Part shown: positions 21,176 through 32,378 of the stretch, piece by piece
How the letters are laid out: each line of letters begins with the position of its first letter
Position numbering within the stretch: position 1 is the first letter of the stretch
NCBI GenBank assembly: GCA_004519485.1
Contig: CP038131.1
Coordinates: forward strand, 506,001-570,000
DNA from: Nannochloropsis oceanica
Taxonomy: Eukaryota; Sar; Eustigmatophyceae; Eustigmatales; Monodopsidaceae
Reading direction: 5' to 3'
Length of the DNA: 64,000 bases
The notes under the pieces: generated by a model
The model's database searches: none
What the model was told of the DNA's origin: nothing
The model's input: the letters and a program-made list of their open reading frames with translations, nothing else
Position numbers and translations under genes: made by a program

Positions 21176-23422
21176 ATGGCGACCCTCGGCTTGTCCCGGC
21201 TGCTGCCCAAGCCGATACAGAACTATCAAGTCCACAAAGACGACCCCTCCCCAGCCGCCTTGGCACGCCTCGAGGTAAGGACATGAGAGATTTGGGGTGT
21301 TGTGGTGTACAGGGGACTCATGCCTTGTTCTCTGTAAGTGCAAATGTCGGGCATCCCCTTCTCCCTCCCTCCCCATCATATCATTACACCTTCTCACCCG
21401 CACATGGAGTGGAAGGCTAGCGGCTTCATAAAATTGCAAATAGCAAAACTTGTGGTTCTACATCCTACCAGTCTGTATCGTGTCAATGCGAAGCACCAAT
21501 CTCACCCGCCCTTCCCCCCACCGAACATGCAGATCGCCGGCAAGCAACCCATCCCGCCCTACGGCCAACGCAGGAAAGGCTTCGTGCCCCGTGCCGTGGG
21601 CGATTTTGGAGATGGAGGAGCGTTTCCCGAAGTACATATTATACAATATCCTCTGAAAATGGGTAAAAAAGAGGCGGAGGCTGCACCTGCCTCCTCCCAA
21701 GCCATCGTCTCTGTCGATGTCTCCGCCGACGGCGAGGTCAATTTTGACGCCATTGTTAAACAAGGCACGAACCGCAACAAAATCGTCTTCTCCAAGCTTT
21801 CGGACATGAAAGGAGGGGATGTAAATCAAGATGTGCTCTCGAAGCCCACCCCCGAAGAAGAGGCAGCCCAGGCTGCAAAAACCAAAAACGCCCTCGAGCT
21901 CCTCATTGGAGGGAAAATCGCTGCGGCCCGCCCTGTGCAACTGGCAAAGAACCCCGGTGCGGACGAGCCAACTTATGTCCGTTACACGCCTAATCCTAAC
22001 GCCCCTGGTTTCAATTCCAACGCAAAACAACGCGTCATCGAGCTGGTAGAAGCCCAAGTCGACCCCATGGAGCCCGCCCGGCACAAGCACAAGAAAGTCC
22101 CCCGTGGCCCCCCTGACGACCCCGTGCCCGTCCTCCACTCTCCCCCTCGCAAAGTCAGTGTGGAGGACCAAGAAGCCTGGAAGATTCCCCCTTGCATCTC
22201 TAACTGGAAGAACGCCAAGGGCTACACAATTCCCCTCGACAAGCGCCTGGCTGCTGATGGCCGCGGCCTGCAAGAAACGACCATCAACCCCAAATTCGCG
22301 GCCTTGCCTCAAGCATTGTACATCGCGGAGGATAAAGCGCGAGAACAGATTGCGGCTCGGGCGAAGATTGACCAGAAAATCAAAAAGTTGGAGAGGGAGC
22401 AGAAGGAGCAGGAGCTGCGGGAGTTGGCGGCCATGTCACGGATGGCCAGGGCGGGCATCAATGTGGCAGCGGGTGAAGGAGGAGATGGGGGGCAAAGAAG
22501 GGAGAGGGAGGAGAGCTACTACGGGCGGGGGGCAGCAGGAGGAGGGGGAGGGGGGCGAGGGGGTTTAGCCGAGCGGTTGGTGGGGGAGGAAAGGGGCGGT
22601 GACGAGGAGGAAAGAGAGGAGCGTCGCGGGCCCAGTGAGCGCGGTGGCGAGGGTGAAGGAGGGGGCTTGCACACGTCAGAGGAAGAGCGAATGGCGGCTG
22701 TGCAGCGTGACAAGCTGAGGTTGGAAAGAAGGAAGGAGTTGGAGAGGGACATGCGGAAGGATAATATGAGGGGGGCCATGCGCAAGGGGAAGATGGACAG
22801 GGATGGCGAGCGCGATATTTCCGAAAAAATCGCCCTGGGCATGCATGTGGGCAATGCGAAGCTGACGGGAGATGAGGTCTATGACTCCCGATTGTTCAAC
22901 CAGGGAGGTGGGGTGGAGGCGGGATTTGGAGGGGAGGATGAGTACAACGTTTATAGCAGGGCCTTGTTCGACAAGGGCGCCGGGGGGAACATTTATCGCC
23001 CGAGGGGTGACTTGGGGGTGGGGGGATTGGATGAGGACGGGGGACAGGAGGCGGATGCTCAGTATAGGAAGATTGCGAACAGCGACAAGTTCAAGCCGGA
23101 TAGGGGCTTTGCGGGCGCGGATTACCAGTCGGGGGGGCAGGGACGTGATAAACCTGTGCAATTTGAAAAGGATGGGGGCAGAGAGGGAGGGAAGATTGGA
23201 GAGGGAAAGGAAGACGAAGAGGAGGGGGACTTTTTCGGGGTGGGGGAGTTTGTGGAGAAGGGAGGGAAGAGGAAGGACCCGCTCGGGCACATTGGCGGGG
23301 GAGGGAGGGGGATCATGAGTGCCAGCTCGGCTGGATCGAAGGAGGAGTTGGAGGAAGAAGGTGGAGGGAAGAGGCAGAAGATTGTATTTACGGAGGCGAG
23401 GAATGGACGACGGCGGGATTGA
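21176..23422 (+). CDS. SNW1: SNW-domain splicing factor (SKIP/Prp45)
   Basis: Two exons, 21176-21274 (33 codons, donor GAG/GTAAGG) and 21533-23422, giving about 662 residues. Hallmarks of SNW1 are clear: PPYGQRRKGFVPR, DFGDGGAFPEVHIIQYPL, PTYVRYTP, KQRVIELVEAQVDPMEP, PRGPPDDPVPVLHSPPRK and the invariant SNW block WKIPPCISNWKNAKGYTIPL with DKRLAADGRGLQ (about 250-285). The C-terminal third keeps RDISEKIALG, DSRLFNQ, DEYNVYSRALF and IYRP but is padded with Gly/Glu/Arg-rich low complexity, so it is longer than human SNW1 (536). SKIP is a Prp19-associated spliceosome component that bridges the RNA and NTC proteins and also acts in transcription. Likely nuclear. Confidence 0.95.
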
Positions 23423-23729
23423 TCGCCCTGAACGTTGTGTGGCGGAGTTGTGTGTGTCGAGGGATGATGGCGTGGTGGATGTGATAGTGAGAACGAGAAA
23501 AAGCTATGTAAGAAAGACGAAGAGATGGAAATCAAATCAAGAAGATAGGGAATAAAGGAATTGAACGGATAAACCTAAGTGTACATTTTGTTCTTCGTAC
23601 ATTTATTTAATCTCTCTGTAGTACTGACAAAATTTCGTGAACAAAATCGACGCTGCTTTCCTGTGGCAGCGCACGTGACCTTCCCACACCGCTTCATTTA
23701 TCGACAATGCAAGAGCTTTATTGTGACTC
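23423..23729. other. Convergent 3' region
   Basis: About 300 bp between the SKIP stop and the end of the minus-strand SPRY gene. Nothing else is seen. Confidence 0.5.
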
Positions 23730-24464
23730 TTAAATCATATTCCGCGTCTCAAGAATCATCATATGCCGGCTTGAGGGTGGTGGATGAGTCCAGTCATTTT
23801 CGTGAAAAAGAAATGAGAGCTCCGCCCCCTCCCCGAATACTTGGAGTGCTGGGAAAACTAAGCCTCGCACGCGATTGACAGCCTTACCCTCCAATTCCTT
23901 CCCATTCTGATAAAAACACAGCATGGGAAAGGAAGATTGATCGAACACACACGAAAACACATGACCGTCTTGCGCAGTCACCATGTTATCAGCTGCGGCA
24001 TCTTTTTCTGCAGCCTCCTCCCGCTTCGTTATCTCGTTACCACTGCCGCCAGCCACAATCACAGCCCATTCTAGCGACCCCTTCTCGTCGTTTTCTTCTA
24101 ATACCTTAGCGTCCACAGCCCTTGACACGCCCATACTGAAGCGACCTGCTTTAAGGACTTTCACTTGCCAAAATGAGCAGTCTTGCTCGAGTGCCAGCGA
24201 GGCGATGGCAAGCCCTTTTCCAGCAACGACATAGCATCCGTTGGCCGCCGTCTTGACCTGCACTTGGCTCCCCTTCATGTCCAAGTCGTGCTTGACACGG
24301 GGCGTGGTAGGGAACGCTCTGTTGTCAGCCGAGCCTGAGCTTCCTTTTTTTCCTCGGGTCATTTCCACTGCTGGTCCTGGTCTCATTGAGTCGTCCTTAC
24401 CTTCCCCATCGCCACCACCGCCGCCCATTAAGCTGGCCAAGCATGAACAGAAGAATGTGGCCAT
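23730..24464 (-). CDS. SPRYD7: SPRY-domain protein, SPRYD7-like
   Basis: Single exon, 244 residues. The N-terminus MATFFCSCLASLMGG is Cys-rich like that of SPRYD7 (MATSVLCCLRCC), followed by a disordered linker. The SPRY core runs from about residue 55: VKHDLDMKGSQVQVKTAANG, SFWQVKVLKAGRFSMGVSRA, the strand VFSCVFDQSSFPMLCFYQNG with the typical YxNG motif, and the end ENDWTHPPPSSRHMMI, matching the SPRYD7 ending HTPPPGFEKILFE. SPRY domains bind short peptides. SPRYD7 has no established biochemical role. The Cys near the start could be acylated, which is inference. Confidence 0.8.
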   Translation of the reverse strand: MATFFCSCLASLMGGGGGDGEGKDDSMRPGPAVEMTRGKKGSSGSADNRAFPTTPRVKHDLDMKGSQVQVKTAANGCYVVAGKGLAIASLALEQDCSFWQVKVLKAGRFSMGVSRAVDAKVLEENDEKGSLEWAVIVAGGSGNEITKREEAAEKDAAADNMVTAQDGHVFSCVFDQSSFPMLCFYQNGKELEGKAVNRVRGLVFPALQVFGEGAELSFLFHENDWTHPPPSSRHMMILETRNMI

Positions 24465-24812
24465 GATGATAAAGATGCTGTGAAGGGGTGTGCGTGGACG
24501 TTGTGTGGGGTGAGAGTCTGAAATGTATCGCTGATGATGGATAAATATGAAAGAGCGGGGTTTTGTCTCAACTATGCTTCTGAGCCCTCCTCATGAATCG
24601 GGACAGGTACAAGCTTTGCATATGCATCCCAGGCATTGGTCAAACGCGCCAACGTCTACGACACCCTAGTCTACCCTTTTAGTGCGCCAGTCCTGGCATC
24701 CCTGCACCAAAACCTGCCTCAGGCTGTCTGTAAACCACACTGCATCGTGCCCATTTCTCCTCGTCTTTCTACACAGCAACGTGCCCATTTCTCCTCGTCT
24801 TTCTACACAGGC
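24465..24812. other. Divergent promoter/5' UTR with a duplicated acceptor-like sequence
   Basis: About 350 bp between divergent genes. It ends in a tandem duplication (24747-24776 and 24781-24810) listed separately. Confidence 0.5.
24747..24810. repeat. 30-bp tandem duplication ending in TTCTACACAG
   Basis: Two identical 30-bp copies (24747-24776, 24781-24810), period 34 bp, each pyrimidine-rich and ending in an acceptor-like ACACAG. The second copy ends 2 bp before the ATG of the S28 peptidase. Confidence 0.9.
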
Positions 24813-27049
24813 ATGAAGCCCATCACAAGCCTGCGGCGGCGACCGCTACTTTGGTTGCTGATAGTTCTCCAGCGATCTTTGATTTTAACAGCTGCCCAGC
24901 AGGGCGGTCTCAGATCGCACTGGGCGGTGCCTTCTGTCACTGATCCACATGCACCACCGCGACCTGGGGTGGCGGACTGCGACGAGCTTTATTTTGAGCA
25001 GCCCATCGACCACTTCTCCTATCACGCTGAATCTAAGTTGGACGGTTTGACATTCCAACAGCGCTACTTTGCTTGCGGAAAGCAGTGGTGGGGAGGCCCT
25101 GACGCGCCCATCTTTTTCTACACGTGAGAAAATGGGCAGCGGAGGGTGGGTTTCTGGGTGTGGGCATTCTCGCTTCCTTTCACTTCCTCGTTCCCAATGT
25201 CAATGGCATCGTGAAAAGTCAACGCTCCCTAAATTATTTTCTTACATTGGTTTTCCTTGACATCACAAAAAGGGGTAATGAGGCAGATGTAACGCTTTAT
25301 TTGAACGCCTCGGGTTTGATGTGGGAAAACGCTCCCAAGTTTGGGGCCCTCCTGGTCTTTGCGGAGCATCGTTACTACGGCAAGAGCCAACCGCTTCAGC
25401 CATTTACAGCACGCAAGATGGACTTTTTGAGGTACTTACACTGCACGCTGCAGAGTCAGATTTGAACGACCACCAACCCCCGTCTTCCCCCCTTTCTCCA
25501 CGCCAAACAGCTCCCAGCAAGCCCTCGCGGACTATTCTGTCCTTATAACCGCCCTTAAGATTGAGCTCGAATCGCCAAATTCTCCCGTTATTGCATTTGG
25601 TGGGAGCTACGGCGGGATGCTCGCGAGCTGGTGGCGCATCCTCTACCCTCACCTCGTCAATGGAGCCATTGCTGGCTCGGCCCCCGTGCTAGATTTCGAG
25701 CCTCTGATAGACGACGACGGGATAAAGTCATTTTCGTATATAGTGACGAGGGACGCGTCACCTGAGGGTGGGTCAAATGAATTTTGTGCGGATAATGTGC
25801 GGGCGGCGTGGCCAGTAATTGGGGAGATGGCGAAGACCGTGGAGGGACGGCAGGAGTTGATGCAGAGGTTTCGAATTTGCCCCGGGGAGGGGGTTATGGC
25901 GACAGAGAAGGATGTAGGCGGGCTGTTGGGATGGCTGCAGAGTAAGTCGATAGGAGGGATGGCCATAGAGGGGTTCGGACGAGAAGGTATAGAAAAAGGC
26001 AGGCGGACACTGACCTTCCTCGTTTCTTCGATCTATGCAAAGAGAGCATCAACACTGCTCGAGTAGCACTTTCCCTTCTCTCCCCACACAGTCTCCCCCC
26101 CCTTGACCTTCTTATCAACAGGCGCCTGGGCCTATTTGGCTATGGGGAACTACCCTTTCCCCTCCACCTACATCTTAAACGGACAAGGTACCTTGCCCGC
26201 TTGGCCCGTCCGCGTCGCCTGCGAATCGCTCAATTTCCCTCTTACAGACGCTAGCAATGCTTCTCTGTTGGAAGGATTGAGAGAGGCAGTGTCCATTTAT
26301 TATAACTACACGATGGTGGGGGAGGAGGGGGAGGAAGAAAGGTTGGAGTGCTTTGATTTGGCTGCAGGCGTGAATGAAGAGAGCCTGACAGTGGAGAACC
26401 ATTGGACTTACCAGTTTTGCACGGAGATGTTTATGCCGAGTGGGAGTGATGGGGTGCGAGGTAAGATTTTGTCTGGAAATATATTATGCTACCATCTGTG
26501 TTGTCGTGCGAGGAGCTTTCATACTTGGACGCAAAAAGAGGGGGAGGATGTTTCCATATCTTATATATACATAGCCCCAGAATTGAGCGACTCGCACAGC
26601 AAGTCTTTCAACTCTCCAAACCACCCTCCTGGATACCAACAGACATGTTCTGGTCCGCCCCATGGAACGCGGACGCCCAATCTGACTACTGTTTTGGACG
26701 CTTCGGCATCCATCCGCGCCGTACCTGGGCCGCGACCATGTACGGAGGTCGCAAGGCTCTGGAGACAGCATCAAATATTGTATTTTCGAATGGCCTGTTG
26801 GATCCATGGTCGGGAACGGGGGTCTTGCAAAGTGTGTCAGATTCGGTTGTTGCTTTGACTTTGAACGAGGGGGCGCACCATTTGGACTTAATGTTTTCCA
26901 CACCCGACGACCCGGAGGAGCTGAAGGTGATACGCAAGACGGAGCTCATGTATATTGAGCGATGGATTACGGAGGCGGGAGAAGCTGTCAAGACGGGGAA
27001 GAAGGGGGAGAATGAGAATGTGCAGAGGCGGCTGCGACATCAGGTTTGA
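24813..27049 (+). CDS. Serine carboxypeptidase S28 family (prolylcarboxypeptidase/DPP2-like)
   Basis: Five exons: 24813-25123, 25273-25431, 25511-25941, 26122-26460 and 26643-27049, all GT-AG with matching phases, giving about 548 residues. An N-terminal hydrophobic stretch ([19 protein letters not shown]) is a signal peptide or anchor. Family S28 blocks follow in order: [52 protein letters not shown], the nucleophile elbow [13 protein letters not shown] (Ser about 190), [23 protein letters not shown] (Asp about 467) and EGAHHLDL (His about 491). These enzymes cleave after or before Pro in secretory or lysosome/vacuole compartments. Catalytic residues are intact. The C-terminal tail is Lys/Glu/Arg-rich. 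Confidence 0.93.
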
Positions 27050-27521
27050 GAATTGGTTGGGAGTGATGGATCATGAGAGCAAAGGAAAATAGGTAGTAAA
27101 AGGGCATGACACCGTTTCGAGGGAGGGAAAGGCTGTAAAAATGATAAAGAACAAAAGAGCTGCCTTGGTAAGTCGCGTATGGTCAAGTTCATGGAACAAT
27201 TGAGAAAGGGAGGGGCAGCTCGGCCCATCAACCTCCCCAGTCAGTGGCTGGCGATTGCTGTTGCTTCTTTTTTGGAACAGTCTCTCCAAGTTTCTGGAAC
27301 ACAACACTAACAATACTAAACAGGCACCATTTTTGGATTCCGATTTCTGACTTGTCGGTCAACAACTTTTGCCTCTTTCGTCTCGCTTTGAGTAGATGTG
27401 GCCTGCGCTCCAAACGCGCTCGCGTGCCATATGTTTTATCAAATGATCCGTCTGCGATCTCTCACACGTCTCTTACCACCTCACATTTCCCCCCCCTATA
27501 CACTAAGCACGCAACAACAAA
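27050..27521. other. Intergenic, no supported gene
   Basis: 3' UTR of the S28 peptidase and promoter of the HSP90 gene. Short minus-strand ORFs have no motif. Confidence 0.5.
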
Positions 27522-29924
27522 ATGCTGAAGCGAGGAGGTCTGATGAACAGGTGTGCAGGCGCCCTGGTGGTACTGCTGGCAGCGACGCTGCGCGTGGAGG
27601 GCTTTATTCCGCATTTAGGCAAGGCCGCCGGATCCCGACCCGTGGTGCAACAGCAGCAGTTGCAGCAGCAGCAGCAGCAGCATCAAAGTGGCGCATCTCC
27701 CTTCTGTGCGGGTGCCAGCCCCTTGTGGATGAGCGCGACTACTACCGAGGCTCCCGCTAAGGCAGAGGGTGAGACTTTCGAATTTCAGGCGGAGGTGGCC
27801 CGCGTGATGGACATCATCATCAACTCCCTGTACTCAGACCGAGACGTTTTTTTGCGGGAGCTGGTCTCGAACGCCGCGGACGCTTGCGACAAGAAGCGCT
27901 TCCTCTCCATAACCGAGGAGGGGGAGGCGACCGCGGCGGCTGAATTTGGCATTCGTCTGAAGCCTGACCGGGCGGCCCGCACGCTGACTATTGAGGACTC
28001 CGGAATCGGGATGACCAAGACGGAGCTCGTGGAGAACTTGGGCCGCATCGCCCAGTCGGGCACCAAGAAATTTGCCGAGGCTCTGGCTAAGGGCGATGCA
28101 GATTTGAACTTGATTGGTCAATTTGGCGTGGGTTTTTACTCCGGATTCTTGGCCGCGGATCGTATGACAGTGGTGACGAGGCCTTTCCAGGGAGAGGACA
28201 AGCGACAGTACCGGTGGGAGTCGTCGGCTGGGTCTAGTTTTACCGTGTCGGAGGACGCGGACGGCGAGCCTATTGAGGGATCGGGTACGCGTATAATTCT
28301 GCACTTGAAGGAGGATTGCGAGGAGTACCTCGACACAGTCAAGCTCAAGACGCTGTTGCAGCGTTACAGTGAATTTGTCCAATTTCCTATCGAACTCTTT
28401 ACCGAGAAGACGGAGTACGACCAGGTTCCTGACGACACTGCCCCTCCACCGGCCGAGGGCGAGAAGCCGAAAATGAAGACGGTGTCCAAGAAGACGAATG
28501 TCTGGGAGAGGATCAATCAGACGAAGCCCATTTGGCTCCGATCTCCCAAGCAGGTAACGGTGGATGAATACCAGGAGTTTTATCGTACTACGTTCCGTAT
28601 GTTCGACGAGCCGCTGAACTATACCCACTTCTCGCTAGAGGGACAGGTAGAGTTCAAGGCTGTGCTCTATGTCCCTTCTGTCTTGCCTTATGAGTTGAGC
28701 CGAAGCATGTTCGATGAGAATTCGCGGGCGGTCAAGCTGTATGTGAAGCGAGTTTTTATCAACGATAAGTTTGAAGAACTCCTTCCTCGGTACCTTACTT
28801 TCTTGCGTGGTGTGGTGGACTCGGAGGACTTACCCCTGAATGTAGGGCGTGAGATTTTGCAGAAATCCAAGATGCTGAATGTGATTAATAAGAGGCTGGT
28901 GCGAAAGTCCCTGGATATGTTCAAGGAGATAGAGAAGAACGCCACGGCCTACACCACGTTCTGGAATGGCTTTGGACGGTACCTGAAAGTTGGTCTTATT
29001 GAAGATAATGATAATAGACAGGAGCTTGCAAAATTGTCTCGGTGGACGACGACGGAGACGGGGGATGATGTGGCGTCGTTTGACGAGTATGTTGCACGAA
29101 TGAAGCCCGACCAAAAGCAGATTTTTTACGTGACAGGCGAGACGAAGAAGCGGGCATTGGCCTCTCCTGCGCTAGAGAAGCTGAGGAAGCAGGGGTTCGA
29201 AGTTATCATTCTGCAAGATCCGTTGGATGAAATGTCGATGCAGTCTTTGGGGAAGTACGCGGAAAAGGATATCGTGGATGCGGGGAAGGAGCAACAAGCC
29301 GAGACGGACGAGGAGAAGGCTTTTTTGGAGGAGAAAGGGACAGAGATGCAGGGTCTGCGGGATTGGTATCGCAAGTTGTTGGGCAAGCGTGTGACTAAGG
29401 TGGATGTCACAAATCGATTGATTGATTCCCCGGCGGCTCTGGTACAGAGTGCGTATGGCATGTCCCCGCAGATGCAGAAGTACTACCGGGCACAGTCTGT
29501 GATGCAAGGCGAGGAGGATGCCGGTGCCATGGACTCGCAGTTCAACCAAGCCATTTTAGAGTTGAACCCTACCCATCCAATTGTGCTTTCGCTGCGTGAT
29601 ATGGTCGCTGAGTCGCCGGAAGCGCTGGAGACGATGGAATTGGGGAGGTTGGTTTACGATGTGGCAGCGGTGGCGGGTGGGTATGACGTTGAGGACCCAG
29701 GTGCCTTTACAGCGCGCATCACCAAGCTCATGTCTCGGCAGGTTCTGGCAGATGGTGGGGAGGGGTTGGTGGCTGACGGCTTGTCTACTCGTGATATGGA
29801 GGACCCGACCAAGCTGGAGGCGGACGTTGTAGGCGGTGGAGGCATGCCGGAGGGGTTCAACTTTGATGACCTGCAAAATGAGCTCAAGGATGCTGCCGAT
29901 GATGTTGTGGATGAATCGATCTAA
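27522..29924 (+). CDS. HSP90C: Plastid HSP90 chaperone (HSP90C type)
   Basis: Intronless, 800 residues. The N-terminus has a signal peptide (CAGALVVLLAATLRVEG) ending before FIPHLGKAA, the secondary-plastid cleavage pattern, then a transit-like segment with a Gln-rich run ([13 protein letters not shown]) near residue 45. The mature part starts near TFEFQAEVARVMDIIINSLY and carries the HSP90 signature YSDRDVFLRELVSNAADACDK with the ATP-site motifs IEDSGIGMTK and GQFGVGFYSGFLAADRM. The middle domain has FFRTTFRMF-like and LYVKRVFI blocks, with GREILQKSKML near 450. There is no MEEVD tail; the end is DDVVDESI, as expected for an organellar HSP90. It folds imported stromal proteins. A mitochondrial (TRAP1) role is less likely because of the signal peptide. 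Confidence 0.92.
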   Translation: MLKRGGLMNRCAGALVVLLAATLRVEGFIPHLGKAAGSRPVVQQQQLQQQQQQHQSGASPFCAGASPLWMSATTTEAPAKAEGETFEFQAEVARVMDIIINSLYSDRDVFLRELVSNAADACDKKRFLSITEEGEATAAAEFGIRLKPDRAARTLTIEDSGIGMTKTELVENLGRIAQSGTKKFAEALAKGDADLNLIGQFGVGFYSGFLAADRMTVVTRPFQGEDKRQYRWESSAGSSFTVSEDADGEPIEGSGTRIILHLKEDCEEYLDTVKLKTLLQRYSEFVQFPIELFTEKTEYDQVPDDTAPPPAEGEKPKMKTVSKKTNVWERINQTKPIWLRSPKQVTVDEYQEFYRTTFRMFDEPLNYTHFSLEGQVEFKAVLYVPSVLPYELSRSMFDENSRAVKLYVKRVFINDKFEELLPRYLTFLRGVVDSEDLPLNVGREILQKSKMLNVINKRLVRKSLDMFKEIEKNATAYTTFWNGFGRYLKVGLIEDNDNRQELAKLSRWTTTETGDDVASFDEYVARMKPDQKQIFYVTGETKKRALASPALEKLRKQGFEVIILQDPLDEMSMQSLGKYAEKDIVDAGKEQQAETDEEKAFLEEKGTEMQGLRDWYRKLLGKRVTKVDVTNRLIDSPAALVQSAYGMSPQMQKYYRAQSVMQGEEDAGAMDSQFNQAILELNPTHPIVLSLRDMVAESPEALETMELGRLVYDVAAVAGGYDVEDPGAFTARITKLMSRQVLADGGEGLVADGLSTRDMEDPTKLEADVVGGGGMPEGFNFDDLQNELKDAADDVVDESI

Positions 29925-30475
29925 GCAAGAAGGAGGAGGATAAACAAATGAGCGCATTTGATTTGGTACAATTTTGAGAGGAATGTGAGAGAAAGCAGGG
30001 AGTGGTGGGGGGATCACGAACACGGGAGAGCGTTAAAACCCTGAAGTCCCACTTTGTGGAAGAGAGCCATAACAATGATGACGATATAACCCAAAAAATC
30101 TAGACATATAACGTGAGACTACAAAAGAAGGAAAGATGAGAACCGTGGACACAAAATACGTTGGGGCGTATTCTTTTGGTTATCTCAGATTGTCAAGACT
30201 CAAGGCCGGGTCAGCAAAGTCCCGGGTACGTCCCTCCACTTCCACTCGCCAGCGTGTGCTGATTGAAGTGGATATTTCTGGGCAATCAACCCCTCTGTCC
30301 ACTCGCGTATGCTCGCTCACGGTCCATCCACCCACCTATACAGAAGAGGAAAAAATACTACACGTAAATCAAGAGGCCGCATCGTTGCTCACTGAACAAA
30401 CCAGCTTTGTCGTGTCCAGCCAACTCCAACCTGTCAGCAGCGGCATCAGCAACATCATCAGTCCTTGCAAGGGGA
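29925..30475. other. Intergenic/5' UTR of threonine dehydratase
   Basis: No supported gene. An ORF from 30136 has no family features and ends inside the dehydratase in another frame. Confidence 0.45.
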
Positions 30476-32378
30476 ATGCTGGGCGGAGGTAGGTGGCGGC
30501 GGATGACACGACTACCAGCCTCATTGCTGATGCAGCGTGCGGCCGCCAGCAGTAGCGGGGCCTCGGTTGCAATTACGGGAAGTAGCGCGACGGAGGATTT
30601 CAACCGCGACCACACGGACTACTTGGCCCGTATCCTTAATGCCCGTGTCTACGAGATTGCCATCGAGACGCCCTTACAACCAGCGCCCTGCATGTCCAAG
30701 GCGATTCATAACAATGTGTTGCTAAAGGTATGCGGAATTGATGCGAGATCGTGTCCTCTTAGACTTATCTTGATGGCGTATCATCGCGCATAACCTGTCT
30801 TTCTCTCTCACAGCCGCACATCACATAAACTCGCACGCTCTCCCAATCCCTACACAGAGAGAAGATTTGCAGCCCGTCTTCTCTTTCAAGCTTCGAGGTG
30901 CTTATAATAAAATCGTCAGCACGCCTGCCGCAGACCTGGAACGGGGCGTCGTGGCCTGCTCGGCAGGCAACCACGCCCAAGGCGTTGCACTCTCCGCTTC
31001 GCGCAAAAATATCAAGGCCGTCATTGTCATGCCGTTGGCCACACCCCAGATTAAAGTGAATGCGGTCCGACGATTTGGAGGACCTACGGTGACGGTGAAG
31101 TTGCACGGAAAGAACTACGATGAAGCGTCGGAGGAAGCATTGCGGTTGGCAAGGGAGGAGGGCTTGACGATGATCCATCCTTTTGATGACCCCGACGTTA
31201 TTGCGGGGCAAGGCACAATAGGCATGGAGATCTTGAAAGCTACAAACGGGCAGCCATTAGATGCCATCTTTGTGTGCGTGGGTGGTGGGGGTTTGCTTTC
31301 TGGAATAGCTTCCTATGTCAAGGCGGTGCGGCCGTCAGTAAAAGTGATTGGGGTCGAGGCGGAGGACGCTGCGGGCATGACTACCTCTTTGGAGGCGGGT
31401 CACGTTATAACCTTGGATAGAGTCGGGTTGTTTGCCGACGGGGCAGCAGTACGGGTTGTGGGGAAGGAAACGTTTCGCGTGTGTAGTCAGTTGGTAGATG
31501 AGATGGTGACAGTGACAACGGACGAGATCTGCGCAGCGATCAAGGCGGGGTTTCAGGACACGCGCAGTGTGTTGGAGCCGGCAGGGGCGCTGGCGATAGC
31601 TGGGGCAAAGAAATATTGCGCGGCGGAACAGTGGAGAGACAAGACGATCGTGGCGATTGCCTCGGGCGCGAACATGGACTTCGACCGGTTGCGGTTTGTG
31701 AGTGAACGGTCGGATTCGACTGAGTCGCTGCTTTCGGTGAGAATAAGTGAGCGGCCCGGGAGCTTCAGACAATTGTACACGGGAATTTTCCCAAGAAATG
31801 TGACAGAGTTTTCATACCGATTCAATAGTCCGGATACGGCTGATGTGATCATCAGCTTTCAATCCATGCCTAACATGAATCGGGAGGAAGATAAGCAGCA
31901 GGTGCTGGAAAACATTCGTCACCTCGGTACGTCTTTATGTCTGCAGAGTCGTTTGATGTGGTTTCCGACCTTATATTTGTTGAGTGTACCTCTCCATTCC
32001 CTCTCATCTCCAACAACCCACGTACACACAGAGTTCGAGGTCGTCGACCTGAGCGCCAACGAAATGGCCAAGGCTCACGCCCGATACCTCGCTGGCGGGC
32101 GGGCCCCACACGTCAAAAATGAGCAGCTTTATCGATTTGAGTTCCCCGAGCGACCAGGTGCTTTGCATGCCTTCTTGACGGACCTGAGCAAGGGTTGGAA
32201 CGTCAGTCTCTTCCATTACCGTAACCAGGGCGGGGACATTGGTCGTGTCCTTGTTGGGCTGCAGGTTCCCCCTGAGGAATTTGCAGAGTTTCAGAAGTGG
32301 TTGGAAACATTGTCGCATTTGGGCTACGTCTATTTCGCTGAGACGAAGAATCCTGTTTATTTTCAATTTCTGTACTGA
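30476..32378 (+). CDS. ilvA: Biosynthetic threonine dehydratase (threonine deaminase)
   Basis: Three exons, 30476-30727, 30858-31926 and 32032-32378, with donors GTATGC and GTACGT in matching phases, giving about 555 residues. The start (MLGGGRWRRMTRLPASLLMQR) is a basic, Ser/Arg-rich targeting peptide and is the least certain part. The PLP fold shows REDLQPVFSFKLRGAYNK with the PLP Lys about residue 95, ACSAGNHAQGVALSA, KNYDEAS, HPFDDPDVIAGQGT and CVGGGGLLSG. Two ACT-like regulatory repeats follow: VRISERPGSFRQL and YRFEFPERPGALHAFL, so this is the allosteric, isoleucine-inhibited form, not a catabolic enzyme. It converts threonine to 2-oxobutanoate, the first step to isoleucine, normally in the plastid. 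No clear signal peptide is seen, so the compartment is uncertain. Confidence 0.94.

Noticed and set aside
22563-22580. tRNA-like string (TTAGCCGAGCGGTTGG)
   Set aside because: It resembles the D-arm of a Leu/Ser tRNA but lies inside the SKIP coding exon, with no matching acceptor stem or T-arm nearby.
21458-23535. Minus-strand ORFs opposite SKIP
   Set aside because: The plus-strand SNW domain is unmistakable, so these are shadows.
26461-26642. Read-through ORF over intron 4 of the S28 peptidase
   Set aside because: Although open, it inserts non-family sequence between DGVR and DMFW; splicing at GTAAGA/CAACAG restores the family pattern exactly.
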